DNA of 64,000 nt from Pratylenchus scribneri (taxonomy: Eukaryota; Nematoda; Chromadorea; Rhabditida; Pratylenchidae). Under the pieces are notes generated by a model that worked only from the letters and a program-made list of their open reading frames with translations, made no database searches and was not told the origin of the DNA. This document shows positions 21,293-35,000 of this stretch, in pieces. The position numbers were made by a program, and so were the translations under genes. The stretch lies in assembly GCA_030063045.1 (NCBI GenBank), contig JAQSEB010000159.1, positions 868,001-932,000 of the forward strand, read 5' to 3'. Within the stretch, counting starts at the first letter, position 1. Each line of letters begins with the position of its first letter.

Positions 21293-21627
21293 TGTGAGGA
21301 AGGACTGATGGATGGATGAAGAAAGAAGGAAGCTGATTTCCGAATTTGAACCATGTTTCTGACATTAAAAATTTCCTTTCATTTCTTGTATTTTCTTCAT
21401 TCTATATTCCCTCTTTTAAACATCAAAGTTGTGTGTATTTTACTTTTTATCAGTATAAAAAGATAAATTGAAATAAATTTAATAAAGAAGAAATATTCTT
21501 ATAAATAATAATTATATTTATTAATAAATTAAAAATTCTGAAATATTGATAAATGCTCAAAGTACTAAAAGTAAGAGAAATAGCATGCTTGGTAGAAAGA
21601 TGACAGAAGGATGATCAATTACTGTGT

Positions 21628-21773
21628 TGAGAATTTAAATGGATTGGTCAGATTGCCCGAGGCCAGTCATATTCTAATATGGATTTGACCTCAAAAATAA
21701 AGAATGGAGAGAGAATACATCAACAGAAGCCACATGTAATCCATATAGGAATTCTCTGATCCGCAGTCAAAAT
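21628..21773 (+). promoter_or_regulatory. conserved block upstream of zinc-finger copy C
   Basis: Appears identical to the block at 8615-8760 and shares its AGATTGCCCGAGGC and TTTGACCTCAAAAATAAAGA motifs with copy A. Confidence 0.45.
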
Positions 21774-21967
21774 ATTCAACATTAATATTTTCTAATAATT
21801 ATAATTTTTCCTCAATAAAATGTCCTTGCCTTTATTTATTGATCAAGCTCTTTATCACAATCAAGAATAAAAAATTATAAAATGAATGGAGGATTATCTT
21901 TAATATACATACTTTAAAATACCTCTGATGAATTACCAAATAAATTTTCTTTTTTTACTTTATTGAA

Positions 21968-23904
21968 TTTTTATTTTCGCCTGTGGTTAAAAATAATTCG
22001 TCCTTCTTTTTAATTATTTAATTCCGCTTGGTTAAGAATAATTCCACCTGTTTTAATTCCCTCTCTCTCTGTTTCCTCCTGTTTAAATTCCGCCTATTTC
22101 TAAGAATAATTGGTAATCATTCCCGCTGTTTTAATTCCGCCTGCTGCTGGTTAACTTAGTCAGAAAAATCCGCCTGACTGAGCAGAGGAATTGCTGTTGG
22201 TCGTCAGAGAGACTACAATTTTCCTTCCATTCCCTCTGCTGAAAACCCCGCTACAGGCTATACCAGTGTTTAATCCTCTCTCTAGGGTGTTTGCTTGCCC
22301 ATTCCCATTCGGGACCACTGCAAAAAGAATCAATAATATTGAGCCTTAAAGAAAAATCCGCCTTTCCCCCGGGCTAAAAATAATTCAGCCTATACTGCTG
22401 TTTAATTCCGCCTACTGAGTATAATCCCCTGACTGAGTGGAAGAATTATTGTTGGACATATAGACTATAGAGCTCCAATTTTATTCCATCCCATCCCAAT
22501 TCCCCCACTGTTACTGAAAGGCTCGCTACATCTCTTTTTTAATTCTGCTGCTCGTTATAAAAATAATTCCTTCCTTTTCCTCCTGGTTAAGAATAATTCC
22601 GCCTTTTTTAATTCGCTCTATTTTTTGAGGGTTATTCATTTCGGGAATTAATTGTTTTGGGTAGGCGCCCTCCATTTGGTAAAGAATTCCTCCTAATTTT
22701 TATTTTTATAATTCCACCTAGTCTTAATTCCCTCAACAATGTGGTTCCTCCTTTTTCCGCCTGGTTAAAATAATTCTACCCCTCTTTTAATTCCCTATGC
22801 TGCTGTTTAATTCCGCCTGCTGGGTTAATATAAGAATAATCCGCCTGACTGAGCAGTAGAATTGTTGTTGGTCGCTCGGAGAGAGTTTCATCTTCTATTT
22901 GCCTCCATCCTCTATGCTGAAAAGAAAACCCACTATAGGCTAAAGGCTACATCAGCGTTTAATCCCTTCTCCGGGGTGTTTGCTTACGCATTCCCATCTA
23001 AAGCATTGCAAAATTAAATCAATAATTTTGTGCCTTAAAGGAAAAATCCGCCTGTTTTAATTCCCTCTAGTTAAGAACAATTCAGCCTGCTTAACTAACT
23101 AAAATACTAATCCGCCTGACTAAGCAGAGGAATTGTTGTTGGACAGAGAGCCTCCAATTGCCTCCTCCCAATTCCACAGTTGCTGAAAAGTGAAAACACC
23201 GCTAGAGGCTACACCAACGTTTAATCCTCTCTTTTGGCTGTTGCTGTTGCGCAGAGTCATTCGGAGCATTACCAACTTATCTAAAGAGAATAAATAATTT
23301 TCAGCCTATAGAGAAAAATCAGCCTTTTTTACTTCCTTAAATATAATTCCTCTTTTTTTAATTCCGCCTATTTCTAAGAATAATTACGCCTACTTTTTTA
23401 TTTCTGCCTTCTGGGTTAACTAAGAATAATCTGTCTGACTGGGCAGTTGTTGGTCGTCGGAGAGAGTTCTATTTGTCTTCATCTTCTCTGCTGTTATAGG
23501 CTAAAGGCTACATCAGCGTTTAATTCCCTCTCCGGGGTGTTTGCTTATGCATTACCATTCGGAGCATTACAAACTTATTTGAAAAGAATCAATAATTATG
23601 AGCCTTAAAAAATTCCGCCTGTTTTAATATTGTCCTCTGAGTAAGAATAATTCCACTTCTCTTTAATTCCGCCTGATTAAGAATAATTCCTCCCGTTTTA
23701 ATTCCGCCTGTAATCCGCCTGACTGTGAGCAGAGGAATTGTTGTTAGTCAGTGGGTCTCTCCAATTGCCTCCATTCCATCCATTCAACACTGCTATAGGC
23801 TACATTAGAATTTAATCCTCTCTCTAGGGTATTTGGTCGCGCAGAGACCCATTCGGAGCCTAAACAAAATTACTAAAAAGAATCAATAATTTTTAGTCTT
23901 TTAG
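21968..23904 (+). repeat. degenerate tandem array of the 5' flank of zinc-finger copy C
   Basis: Counterpart of 8955-10841, also with six units (ATCCGCCTGACTGAG-like phrases at about 22168, 22424, 22840, 23110, 23430, 23714). The first half looks identical to copy B; from about 23060 on it differs by many substitutions and by extra AATTCCGCCTG/TTAAGAATAATTCC units near 23650-23710. It ends in the acceptor TTTTTAGTCTTTTAG at 23904. Confidence 0.75.
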
Positions 23905-23937
23905 ATATTTAATTAAAAATTAATCAAACTAAATAGA

Positions 23938-26900
23938 ATGGCCCTGCAAATCTGCTTGAGATTGGACGAAAAATTCAACAAATTTGAACATAATTTTGCC
24001 GGCCTAGGAATGGAAATGGCCGAATTGCACAAAGAATATGCCAAATTGAGAGCAGAAATCGCCCGAAAAGAAGTCGAACATTGTGGTCAAATTGTTGTGT
24101 TGGAGAATGAAGTGAAAAAATTGAGGGAACAAAATGGCATTTTGACAAGCCGATTGATGAATAATACAGTGGAAGAGAGCGAACAAAAGGTTTTAATAGA
24201 GTTTATAAATAGTTTAAAGAAGCCATTTTGTAGCTGGCCAATTTGGGATGTGATCAAAATAGTTTAATTGCATCTTCTGATATTATGATGATAACTGGAG
24301 ATATCTAGCTTTAAATTTGCTAAAGCCTCGTTGCTTTATCAATTTATATAAGGTTTATTATTGTGCATAAAAACATCTATAAAATGATAGCAAAATCAAT
24401 GTCCGCTTTTGGCTATTTACAAGTTATTCGCAAAAAACCATTGACTTATTTTATCTGTAAACTTGTTACGATTACAATTTTCTGATCATTATTCGATATT
24501 TAGACAACAATCTGCTATGCATTTTATATCATTTTCTAGATAATATTATGCCCAATTAATTAAACTTATATATAAATTGATCAAGCAGCTTTAGCACAAG
24601 TTCTGAGCTACGGAAATCTTATTTCTTAATAATTAATTGATTATAACATTTATTAAACAATTTGTTCGCAACCCAAATTGGAATTGTACCGAAATAGCTC
24701 GGCCTAAAAAAAAGTGGCATATATGTAGTGACATTAAGAATGATCAAAAATTGAAAAATGTTTACTGTCAGATACCTCGCCAAAATAAACGATGTCGACT
24801 CGTTGACATATTTCCAAATGTTGGGAGAGCCCCGCAACAACAGGAGAATGAAGAATTGGCCACCACGGGAATACACGAAGAAATTCCTACAGCTAATCAT
24901 CGAGGGCACTTGGAGGGTGCTAACAATATTGAGGCACGGTTTTATACATTTAAATATGGAATAAATATAATATATTAAAAATAATTCCCAAAACAAAAGA
25001 AATGAGAACGATTAATGGCCAAAAGCTTAAATCAGCTATTTTTTAACCAAAAAGTTTCTATAATGAGCATTTTGATACCAAAATGATTGATTAAAATATA
25101 ATTGGCCATTAAGCCGCATTTTTGGTAATTCATAACTTTGATCGTAGATAGGAACACATAGAATTTAATTCTGCAATTCACTAAAATGAAGAGGAGACCA
25201 TTCAATTGAAATTTTCGTACGGTACTCGTCCATTATCCTTATGCCGATTTTTTTGTGTCAACTGGTGAAAAATAACGGTAACCCTAGGGTCACATACGAT
25301 ATAGAGTTAGGGCCATCTTGGGATAGGTTATCATTAATTGTCGTATTCCTAAACCTAATCCTAATCAACCATAAGCGGACCCTTCATTTTTTTTCAAAAA
25401 TTGAGTATAGTTAACTGATAAAAGTATCAAATCTTCTAAACCCTATAGATTCTCAAAACCTAATCTTAATTTTAATCTTAACTTAATTTATTTATGCTAT
25501 AACACTAACCATAAGAAATAAGAATCCCTCCGTTTTTCACTTTCGCAAATTGCAGACTTAACTATGTTCCATAAATTTTCCTAAAAATTTCTATCAACTT
25601 GTCAATGTCAATTAGCGCAATATGCACATAAAAAATCTCTTCATTTTAGAATTTGGCAAATATCCAATTTACGGCGCCCAACAATGGAATAGACACTGGC
25701 ATTCCCATCATTAAGCAAGAAAATGATGTGGTTGAGGTTATTGGCATTTGTCCGGGCACAAGTGCGGAACAACAACAAGAAAATGGGCAACAAATTTTTG
25801 GGTCTAAACAACATTATGCGGTCAATCCATTGGATGAGTTGAACAATGAAACGTCGGCAGATGGATTTGGCCATGTCGAAGGAGATGGTTTCGATGAAGA
25901 AGGAGACGAAATAGTGGCTGGCACGTCGATGGAAATGGATGGAACCTCACCAACTGTGAGGGAATATCTACGAGAAAGGTTCTCGATAACAATACAGAAT
26001 AAAATTAAAAATATTTGACGAAAAAATTGGAAAATACTGATGAGAAGATTTAAAGTTTAAACAAATTTATCCTAAATCATTATATTATAACCAATCGATA
26101 GATCTCGTGAGACATTAATTATATTTGGGCTTAACTTTAATAATTCTATTAGGATTTTGAAGTAAAAATAAAAAAAAAAAACGAAAATTGTTAGACGTAA
26201 ATCGATTTAATTTTGTCCTAACTATAAAAATTTGCATATGTACCATTCATTGAGTTTTTCAAGCTCTATGTAATGGTATAAAGTTTTTGAATGTATTATA
26301 AATATAAACCATAATGTAAAATCCATTATAATTATTTTGACGTTATATGTTCGGTAATTTCAAAGTTTTTCCGAACAAATGAATAATTAAAATGTATGGC
26401 AGAATAAAATGAGAAACTATTAAATAATAAAAAAAAATAAATTTATATATTGTTTATTGTCATATAAAAATTTGCAGAATGGATCAATTTTATGGCGGTG
26501 ATGCTTTAACACAAAATGAAGGTCCAAGTAACAACATTGGCATTGCTGAACAGCAGGGTCCTAGCAATGTCAACATTGGCCAGGATGGGCAACAAAATGT
26601 TAGAAGGAAAATAAAAATAGTAAGCTCTATAATCCAACAAATCTAAATTATCAAAAAATATAAATACACTTGAAGCCATTTTTGAGTCATACAGCTTATC
26701 TATGAGTTTACTAATCTAATAAATAATTTAGCACTGCATTTAAAAAAATTACGCTGACAAGTTTGATTGGAACCTATAAAATTTTCAATTTTCTGTAAAC
26801 TCAGTTAATTAAACTAATTTTAATTCAATTAAATATTTGTTAATAAGTATTGAATGGGAATTTATAGAAAAATAGAAATCTTCTCCTCTCTAATTATTAA

Positions 26901-27707
26901 CAAATTAATTAGAATCGATAAAGACTTATTCAATCAGAATAGCATTCTTAAATTGACGAAAATTCTACATCCAAATAATAATATAGGAATTTTTTGGGAA
27001 TTGTAAAATTTAAATAAAAACTCTAAAAAATAAATCTATCTTCAATATAGGAATTTTTTGGAAATTGTAAAATTTAAATAAAAACTCTAAAAAATAAATC
27101 TATCTTCAATATAGGAATTTTTTGGGAATTGTAAAATTTAAATAAAAACTCTAAAAAATAAATCTATCTTTAGAAGAATTTGGGTGATATGCCAATGCCA
27201 CCAATCCAATATTCATTCCGCATGGAAATGGTTCCTGATAATCAAGTAATATCACTTTATCATATTAGCTAGGTTGAATTTTCATTTATGATTTTTTGGG
27301 ATACTTTCAATAAATTTTTTAACCCCTGAAATCAAATAATTACTAAAAATCAAAAATCCATACGGGTCACGAACTATGAAAATTATTGATACTTAAATAG
27401 GATGGAAAAATTCATGGCATCTAAATTTTTATTTAAGAAAAAAATTATAAATATTTTTATTAAAATTTAAAAGAATTAAAAATTTATCATTCTTATTAAA
27501 CAATTAATAAAATATTTATTTATCCAGCTAATTTGCCAATTGCCTGGCTGTGGTTATCGACGAAATGCGAAATACAAATCCGATATGCAAAGACATTGGC
27601 GAACGCATACCGGCGAACGGCCATATTATTGCTCAATTTGTGGCCAATCATTTGCTCGACTTGACAATATGAAGAAGCATGAATTGACACAACACAGTAT
27701 ACTTTAA
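23938..27707 (+). CDS. coiled-coil/two-finger C2H2 zinc-finger protein, copy C
   Basis: Exons 23938-24189, 25650-25978 (2b), 26478-26619, 27174-27245 and 27528-27707 join in frame into 324 residues, or 270 with exon 2a (24772-24938). Domain order equals copy B: coiled coil, acidic linker (with EQQQENGQQI and FDEEGDEIVAGTSMEMDG), exon 3 identical in protein to copy B, PMPPIQYSF exon, two C2H2 fingers. Finger 1 again has x14 between its last Cys and first His (CQLPGCGYRRNAKYKSDMQR), with Leu where A and B have Trp; finger 2 reads YYCSICGQSFARLDNMKKH. All splice sites, phases and the stop are intact, so the copy seems functional. A nuclear DNA-binding role is inferred. Its divergence from B in exon 2b includes in-frame indels, which fits selection on the protein. 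Confidence 0.85.
24772..24938 (+). CDS. alternative exon 2a of zinc-finger copy C
   Basis: Acceptor TTTACTGTCAG ending at 24771 and donor G|GTTTTATAC at 24938/24939; enters phase 0 and leaves with two bases of a codon. The product starts IPRQNKRCRLVDIFPNVG and ends NNIEA. Against copy B it has a 3-bp in-frame deletion (HHEQPLEGSS to HRGHLEGAN), so the frame is kept. Inclusion with exon 2b would give an early TAG, as in copy B. Confidence 0.6.
26981..27172. repeat. 64-bp tandem triplication in copy C intron
   Basis: Three nearly identical units starting AATATAGGAATTTTTTGG and ending AATAAATCTATCTT, the last of which forms the acceptor CTATCTTTAG of the 24-residue exon. Copy B has only one diverged unit here. 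Confidence 0.9.
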
Positions 27708-28378
27708 TTCGTATTCTCACTTTATTTAATGAAATTATTCCTTTTATAATTTTGGCTTATTCCATTAAAATTTTAATATTTTAATTGGCGAAAAAATTTC
27801 ATATCAAAAAAATATCCTTTTTCTTTGAGATCATTTACTTATCTTTGAAAAATCAGACTAATCTTTACTAAAAATGGAACTAAGTCTTTAAATTAGAACA
27901 CAAGTATTTTTCGACATGAATAATATTTCGCCATTTTCAATAATTTTTCGCTAAATTTATATAATTTCCATTTATTATTTATTAATTTACATGTTCTTTC
28001 AATTTTATACAATTATTTTTTGTAAAGTTCATATCATCAACACATTTAGATGTGGAATATTCCCAAATCCACATATTCTAGAATAACAAACATTTTGTAT
28101 GTCTATTTCGCTGAATAGGAATATTCGGATAAATATACTGTAGAATTTATGTGTATTTAAATGATATAATTAAGTAATGTCACAATTCTTGCAATATTCA
28201 ACAATTGAATCAAAAACAACAATTTATCAGCAATTAAATAAAAAATAACAAAACAAATTTAAATCAGTTCGCGACCCATCGGGGCAGTTAATTATCAAAT
28301 TTTTGACCCGATTGGGCAGACAACATTTTCTTAATTGGAGGTTTCTCTAAATCATCATCAAATTCGGCCAATTCATTT
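27708..28378. other. 3' flank of copy C and spacer
   Basis: Diverged match to the 3' flank of copy B up to about 28045, then unmatched AT-rich sequence. A second reading frame on the minus strand at 28369-28288 (YENELAEFDDDLEKPPIKKM) looks coding and belongs to the next gene if a one-base frameshift is assumed. Confidence 0.5.
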
Positions 28379-28713
28379 TCATATTTTGGATAACATAAAT
28401 AAATCATCATTTTTCACATTTTCAATCATTGCAGGAATTTCAATTTCGATATAAATTGGAGCATATAAGTGCAAAAACAGGATCCCTTCATCTGGAAAAA
28501 TATTAAAAACATAATAAAAATTAATCAAAACACAACTTACGATTACAAAAAACATTGCACTTCGTTATCTTGAACTCCTGATCAATTTTAGGTCCAATTC
28601 CCGAAGCCATGATAGCAACCGCCTTTAAATTCATAAAATGTCTTTAATAATTTATAAAATTAAACCTTGCATTCTCCATCTGTAACCAAAAACTCCAAAA
28701 AACATGGATTCAT
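28379..28713 (-). pseudogene. small gene abutting the satellite, apparently frameshifted
   Basis: Minus-strand exons 28713-28666, 28622-28541 and 28491-28379 with introns of 43 and 49 bp and good GTAAG/TTTCCAG or GTTTAA/TTTAAAG junctions give 80 residues: MNPCFLEFLVTDGECK, AVAIMASGIGPKIDQEFKIT, then HEGILFLHLYAPIYIEIEI and an early TGA. Just past it another frame continues with acidic, coding-like sequence (ELAEFDDDLEKPPIKK) to TAA at 28290-28288. A one-base difference near TTTATTTATG would connect them, so either this copy is broken or the sequence has an error. The VTDGE...A...I pattern faintly recalls the N-terminal OB fold of RPA1, but too weakly to name it. The start codon lies in the first satellite monomer; the frame is open further upstream (ESIGVLQ). 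Confidence 0.5.
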
Positions 28714-31700
28714 TTGTAAGACGCCAATAGATTCAAAATATTATGGAAAATTTTTAAAAATTTTATGAATTCTTAAAAATAATTTTAAGCATTTCATTTT
28801 AGATTTGCAGACAGTCTGAATATTAAATAATTAATCAATAGTAAAATTGAACAATTAAAAAATTAATATAGATTCATTTGTGAGACGCCAAGAAATTCAA
28901 AATATTTGGGAAAATTTTATGAATTCTTAAAAATAATTTTAAGCATTTCATTTTAGATTTGCTGACAGTCTGAATATTAAATAATTAATCAATAGTAAAA
29001 TTGAGCAATTAAAAAATTAAATTAGATTCATTTGTGAGACGCCAAGAAATTCAAAATATTTTGGAAAATTTTATGAATTCTTAAAAATAATTTTATGTAT
29101 TTCATTTTAGATTTGCAGACAGTCTGAATATTAAATAATTAATCAATAGTAAAATTGAACAATTAAAAAATTAATATAGATTCATTTGTGAGACGCCAAG
29201 AAATTCAAAATATTTTGGAAAATTTTATGAATTCTTAAAAATAATTTTAAGCATTTCATTTTAGATTTGCAGACAGTCTGAATATTAAATAATTAATCAA
29301 TAATAAAATTGAACAATTAAAAAATTAATATAGATTCATTTGTGAGACGCCAAGAAATTCAAAATATTTTGGAAAATTTTATGAATTCTTAAAAATAATT
29401 TTAAGCATTTCATTTTAGATTTGCAGACAGTCTGAATATTAAATAATTAATCAATAATAAAATTGAACAATTAAAAAATTAATATAGATTCATTTGTGAG
29501 ACGCCAAGAAATTCAAAATATTTTGGAAAATTTTATGAATTATTAAAAATAATTTTAAGCATTTCATTTTAGATTTGCAGACAGTCTGAATATTAAATAA
29601 TTAATCAATAATAAAATTGAACAATTAAAAAATTAATATAGATTCATTTGTGAGACGCCAAGAAATTCAAAATATTTTGGAAAATTTTATGAATTCTTAA
29701 AAATAATTTTAAGCATTTCATTTTAGATTTGCAGACAGTCTGAATATTAAATAATTAATCAATAATAAAATTGAACAATTAAAAAATTAATATAGATTCA
29801 TTTGTGAGACGCCAAGAAATTCAAAATATTTTTTAAAATTTTATGAATTCTTAAAAATAATTTTAAGCATTTCATTTTAGATTTGCAGACAGTCTGAATA
29901 TTAAATAATTAATCAATAATAAAATTGAACAATTAAAAAATTAAAATGGATTCATTTGTGAGACGCCAAGAAATTCAAAATATTTTTTAAAATTTTATGA
30001 ATTCTTAAAAATAATTTTAAGCATTTCATTTTAGATTTGCAGACAGTCTGAATATTAAATAATTAATCAATAGTAAAATTGAGCAATTAAAAAATTAATA
30101 TAGATTCATTTGTGAGACGCCAAGAAATTCAAAAAATTTGGGAAAATTTTATGAATTCTTAAAAATAAGCATTTCATTTTAGATTTGCAGACAGTCTGAA
30201 TATTAAATAATTAATCATTATTAAAATTGAGCAATTAAAAAATTAAAATGGATTCATTTGTGAGACGCCAAGAAATTCAAAATATTTTTAAAAATTTTAT
30301 GAATTCTTAAAAATAATTTTAAGCATTTCATTTTAGATTTGCAGACAGTCTGAATATTAAATAATTAATCATTATTAAAATTGAGCCATTAAAAAATTAA
30401 ATTAGATTCATTTGTGAGATGCCAAGAAATTCAAAATATTTTTAAAAATTTTATGAATTCTTAAAAATAATTTTAAGCATTTCATTTTAGATTTGCAGAC
30501 AGTCTGAATATTAAATAATTAATCATTATTAAAATTGAGCCATTAAAAAATTAAATTAGATTCATTTGTGAGATGCCAAGAAATTCAAAATATTTTTAAA
30601 AATTTTATGAATTCTTAAAAGTAATTTTAAGCATTTCATTTTAGATTTGCAGACAGTCTGAATATTAAATAATTAATCATTATTAAAATTGAGCCATTAA
30701 AAAATTAAATTAGATTCATTTGTGAGATGCCAAGAAATTCAAAATATTTTTAAAAATTTTATGAATTCTTAAAAATAATTTTAAGCATTTCATTTTAGAT
30801 TTGCAGACAGTCTGAATATTAAATAATTAATCATTATTAAAATTGAGCCATTAAAAAATTAAATTAGATTCATTTGTGAGATGCCAAGAAATTCAAAATA
30901 TTTTTAAAAATTTTATGAATTCTTAAAAGTAATTTTAAGCATTTCATTTTAGATTTGCAGACAGTCTGAATATTAAATAATTAATCATTATTAAAATTGA
31001 GCCATTAAAAAATTAAATTAGATTCATTTGTGAGATGCCAAGAAATTCAAAATATTTTTAAAAATTTTATGAATTTTTAAAAATAATTTTAAGCATTTCA
31101 TTTTAGATTTGCAGACAGTCTGAATATTAAATAATTAATCAATAGTAAAATTGAGCCATTAAAAAATTAAATTGGATTCATTTGTGAGATGCCAAGAAAT
31201 TCAAAAAATTTTGGAAAATTTTATGAATTCTTAAAAATAATTTTAAGCATTTCATTTTAGATTTGCAGACAGTCTGAATATTAAATAATTAATCAATAGT
31301 AAAATTGAACAATTAAAAAATTAATATAGATTCATTTGTGAGACGCCAAGAAATTCAAAATATTTTTAAAAATTTTATGAATTCTTAAAAATAATTTTAA
31401 GCATTTCATTTTAGATTTGCAGACAGTCTGAATATTAAATAATTAATCAATAGTAAAATTGAACAATTAAAAAATTAATATAGATTCATTTGTGAGACGC
31501 CAAGAAATTCAAAATATTTTTAAAAATTTTATGAATTCTTATAATTTTAAGCATTTCATTTTAGATTTGCAGACAGTCTGAATATTAAATAATTAATCAA
31601 TAGTAAAATTGAACAATTAAAAAATTAATATAGATTCATTTGTGAGACGCCAAGAAATTCAAAATATTTTTAAAAATTTTATGAATTCTTAAAAATAATT

Positions 31701-32085
31701 TTAAGCATTTCATTTTAGATTTGCAGACAGTCTGAATATTAAATAATTAATCAATAGTAAAATTGAACAATTAAAAAATTAATATAGATTCATTTGTGAG
31801 ATGCCAAGAAATTCAAAATATTTTTAAAAATTTTATGAATTCTTAAAAATAATTTTAAGCATTTCATTCTAGATTTGCAGACAGTCTGAATATTAAATAA
31901 TTAATCAATAGTAAAATTGAACAATTAAAAAATTAATATAGATTCATTTGTGAGACGCCAAGAAATTCAAAATATTTTTAAAAATTTTATGAATTTTTAA
32001 AAATAATTTTAAGCATTTCATTTTAGATTTGCAGACAGTCTGAATATTAAATAATTAATCAATAGTAAAATTGAGCCATTAAAAA
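28707..32085 (+). repeat. left edge block of the satellite, mainly short monomers
   Basis: About 22 monomers, mostly 154 bp, with many private variants (AATATTTGGG, AATATTTTTT, CATTATTAAAATTGAGC). The first monomer is the most diverged but has the 164-bp length. A monomer near 30115 has lost about 10 bp (CTTAAAAATAAGCATTT). Sequence diversity is higher here than in the centre. Confidence 0.85.
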
Positions 32086-35000
32086 ATTAAATTGGATTCA
32101 TTTGTGAGATGCCAAGAAATTCAAAAAATTTTGGAAAATTTTTAAAAATTTTATGAATTCTTAAAAATAATTTTAAGCATTTCATTTTAGATTTGCAGAC
32201 AGTCTGAATATTAAATAATTAATCAATAGTAAAATTGAGCCATTAAAAAATTAAATTGGATTCATTTGTGAGATGCCAAGAAATTCAAAAAATTTTGGAA
32301 AATTTTTAAAAATTTTATGAATTCTTAAAAATAATTTTAAGCATTTCATTTTAGATTTGCAGACAGTCTGAATATTAAATAATTAATCAATAGTAAAATT
32401 GAGCCATTAAAAAATTAAATTGGATTCATTTGTGAGATGCCAAGAAATTCAAAAAATTTTGGAAAATTTTTAAAAATTTTATGAATTCTTAAAAATAATT
32501 TTAAGCATTTCATTTTAGATTTGCAGACAGTCTGAATATTAAATAATTAATCAATAGTAAAATTGAGCCATTAAAAAATTAAATTGGATTCATTTGTGAG
32601 ATGCCAAGAAATTCAAAAAATTTTGGAAAATTTTTAAAAATTTTATGAATTCTTAAAAATAATTTTAAGCATTTCATTTTAGATTTGCAGACAGTCTGAA
32701 TATTAAATAATTAATCAATAGTAAAATTGAACAATTAAAAAATTAATATAGATTCATTTGTGAGACGCCAAGAAATTCAAAAAATTTTGGAAAATTTTTA
32801 AAAATTTTATGAATTCTTAAAAATAATTTTAAGCATTTCATTTTAGATTTGCAGACAGTCTGAATATTAAATAATTAATCAATAGTAAAATTGAGCCATT
32901 AAAAAATTAAATTGGATTCATTTGTGAGATGCCAAGAAATTCAAAAAATTTTGGAAAATTTTTAAAAATTTTATGAATTCTTAAAAATAATTTTAAGCAT
33001 TTCATTTTAGATTTGCAGACAGTCTGAATATTAAATAATTAATCAATAGTAAAATTGAGCCATTAAAAAATTAAATTGGATTCATTTGTGAGATGCCAAG
33101 AAATTCAAAAAATTTTGGAAAATTTTTAAAAATTTTATGAATTCTTAAAAATAATTTTAAGCATTTCATTTTAGATTTGCAGACAGTCTGAATATTAAAT
33201 AATTAATCAATAGTAAAATTGAGCCATTAAAAAATTAAATTGGATTCATTTGTGAGATGCCAAGAAATTCAAAAAATTTTGGAAAATTTTTAAAAATTTT
33301 ATGAATTCTTAAAAATAATTTTAAGCATTTCATTTTAGATTTGCAGACAGTCTGAATATTAAATAATTAATCAATAGTAAAATTGAGCCATTAAAAAATT
33401 AAATTGGATTCATTTGTGAGATGCCAAGAAATTCAAAAAATTTTGGAAAATTTTTAAAAATTTTATGAATTCTTAAAAATAATTTTAAGCATTTCATTTT
33501 AGATTTGCAGACAGTCTGAATATTAAATAATTAATCAATAGTAAAATTGAACAATTAAAAAATTAATATAGATTCATTTGTGAGACGCCAAGAAATTCAA
33601 AATATTTTTAAAAATTTTATGAATTTTTAAAAATAATTTTAAGCATTTCATTTTAGATTTGCAGACAGTCTGAATATTAAATAATTAATCAATAGTAAAA
33701 TTGAGCCATTAAAAAATTAAATTGGATTCATTTGTGAGATGCCAAGAAATTCAAAAAATTTTGGAAAATTTTTAAAAATTTTATGAATTCTTAAAAATAA
33801 TTTTAAGCATTTCATTTTAGATTTGCAGACAGTCTGAATATTAAATAATTAATCAATAGTAAAATTGAGCCATTAAAAAATTAAATTGGATTCATTTGTG
33901 AGATGCCAAGAAATTCAAAAAATTTTGGAAAATTTTTAAAAATTTTATGAATTCTTAAAAATAATTTTAAGCATTTCATTTTAGATTTGCAGACAGTCTG
34001 AATATTAAATAATTAATCAATAGTAAAATTGAGCCATTAAAAAATTAAATTGGATTCATTTGTGAGATGCCAAGAAATTCAAAAAATTTTGGAAAATTTT
34101 TAAAAATTTTATGAATTCTTAAAAATAATTTTAAGCATTTCATTTTAGATTTGCAGACAGTCTGAATATTAAATAATTAATCAATAGTAAAATTGAACAA
34201 TTAAAAAATTAATATAGATTCATTTGTGAGACGCCAAGAAATTCAAAATATTTTTAAAAATTTTATGAATTTTTAAAAATAATTTTAAGCATTTCATTTT
34301 AGATTTGCAGACAGTCTGAATATTAAATAATTAATCAATAGTAAAATTGAGCCATTAAAAAATTAAATTGGATTCATTTGTGAGATGCCAAGAAATTCAA
34401 AAAATTTTGGAAAATTTTTAAAAATTTTATGAATTCTTAAAAATAATTTTAAGCATTTCATTTTAGATTTGCAGACAGTCTGAATATTAAATAATTAATC
34501 AATAGTAAAATTGAGCCATTAAAAAATTAAATTGGATTCATTTGTGAGATGCCAAGAAATTCAAAAAATTTTGGAAAATTTTTAAAAATTTTATGAATTC
34601 TTAAAAATAATTTTAAGCATTTCATTTTAGATTTGCAGACAGTCTGAATATTAAATAATTAATCAATAGTAAAATTGAGCCATTAAAAAATTAAATTGGA
34701 TTCATTTGTGAGATGCCAAGAAATTCAAAAAATTTTGGAAAATTTTTAAAAATTTTATGAATTCTTAAAAATAATTTTAAGCATTTCATTTTAGATTTGC
34801 AGACAGTCTGAATATTAAATAATTAATCAATAGTAAAATTGAACAATTAAAAAATTAATATAGATTCATTTGTGAGACGCCAAGAAATTCAAAATATTTT
34901 TAAAAATTTTATGAATTTTTAAAAATAATTTTAAGCATTTCATTTTAGATTTGCAGACAGTCTGAATATTAAATAATTAATCAATAGTAAAATTGAGCCA

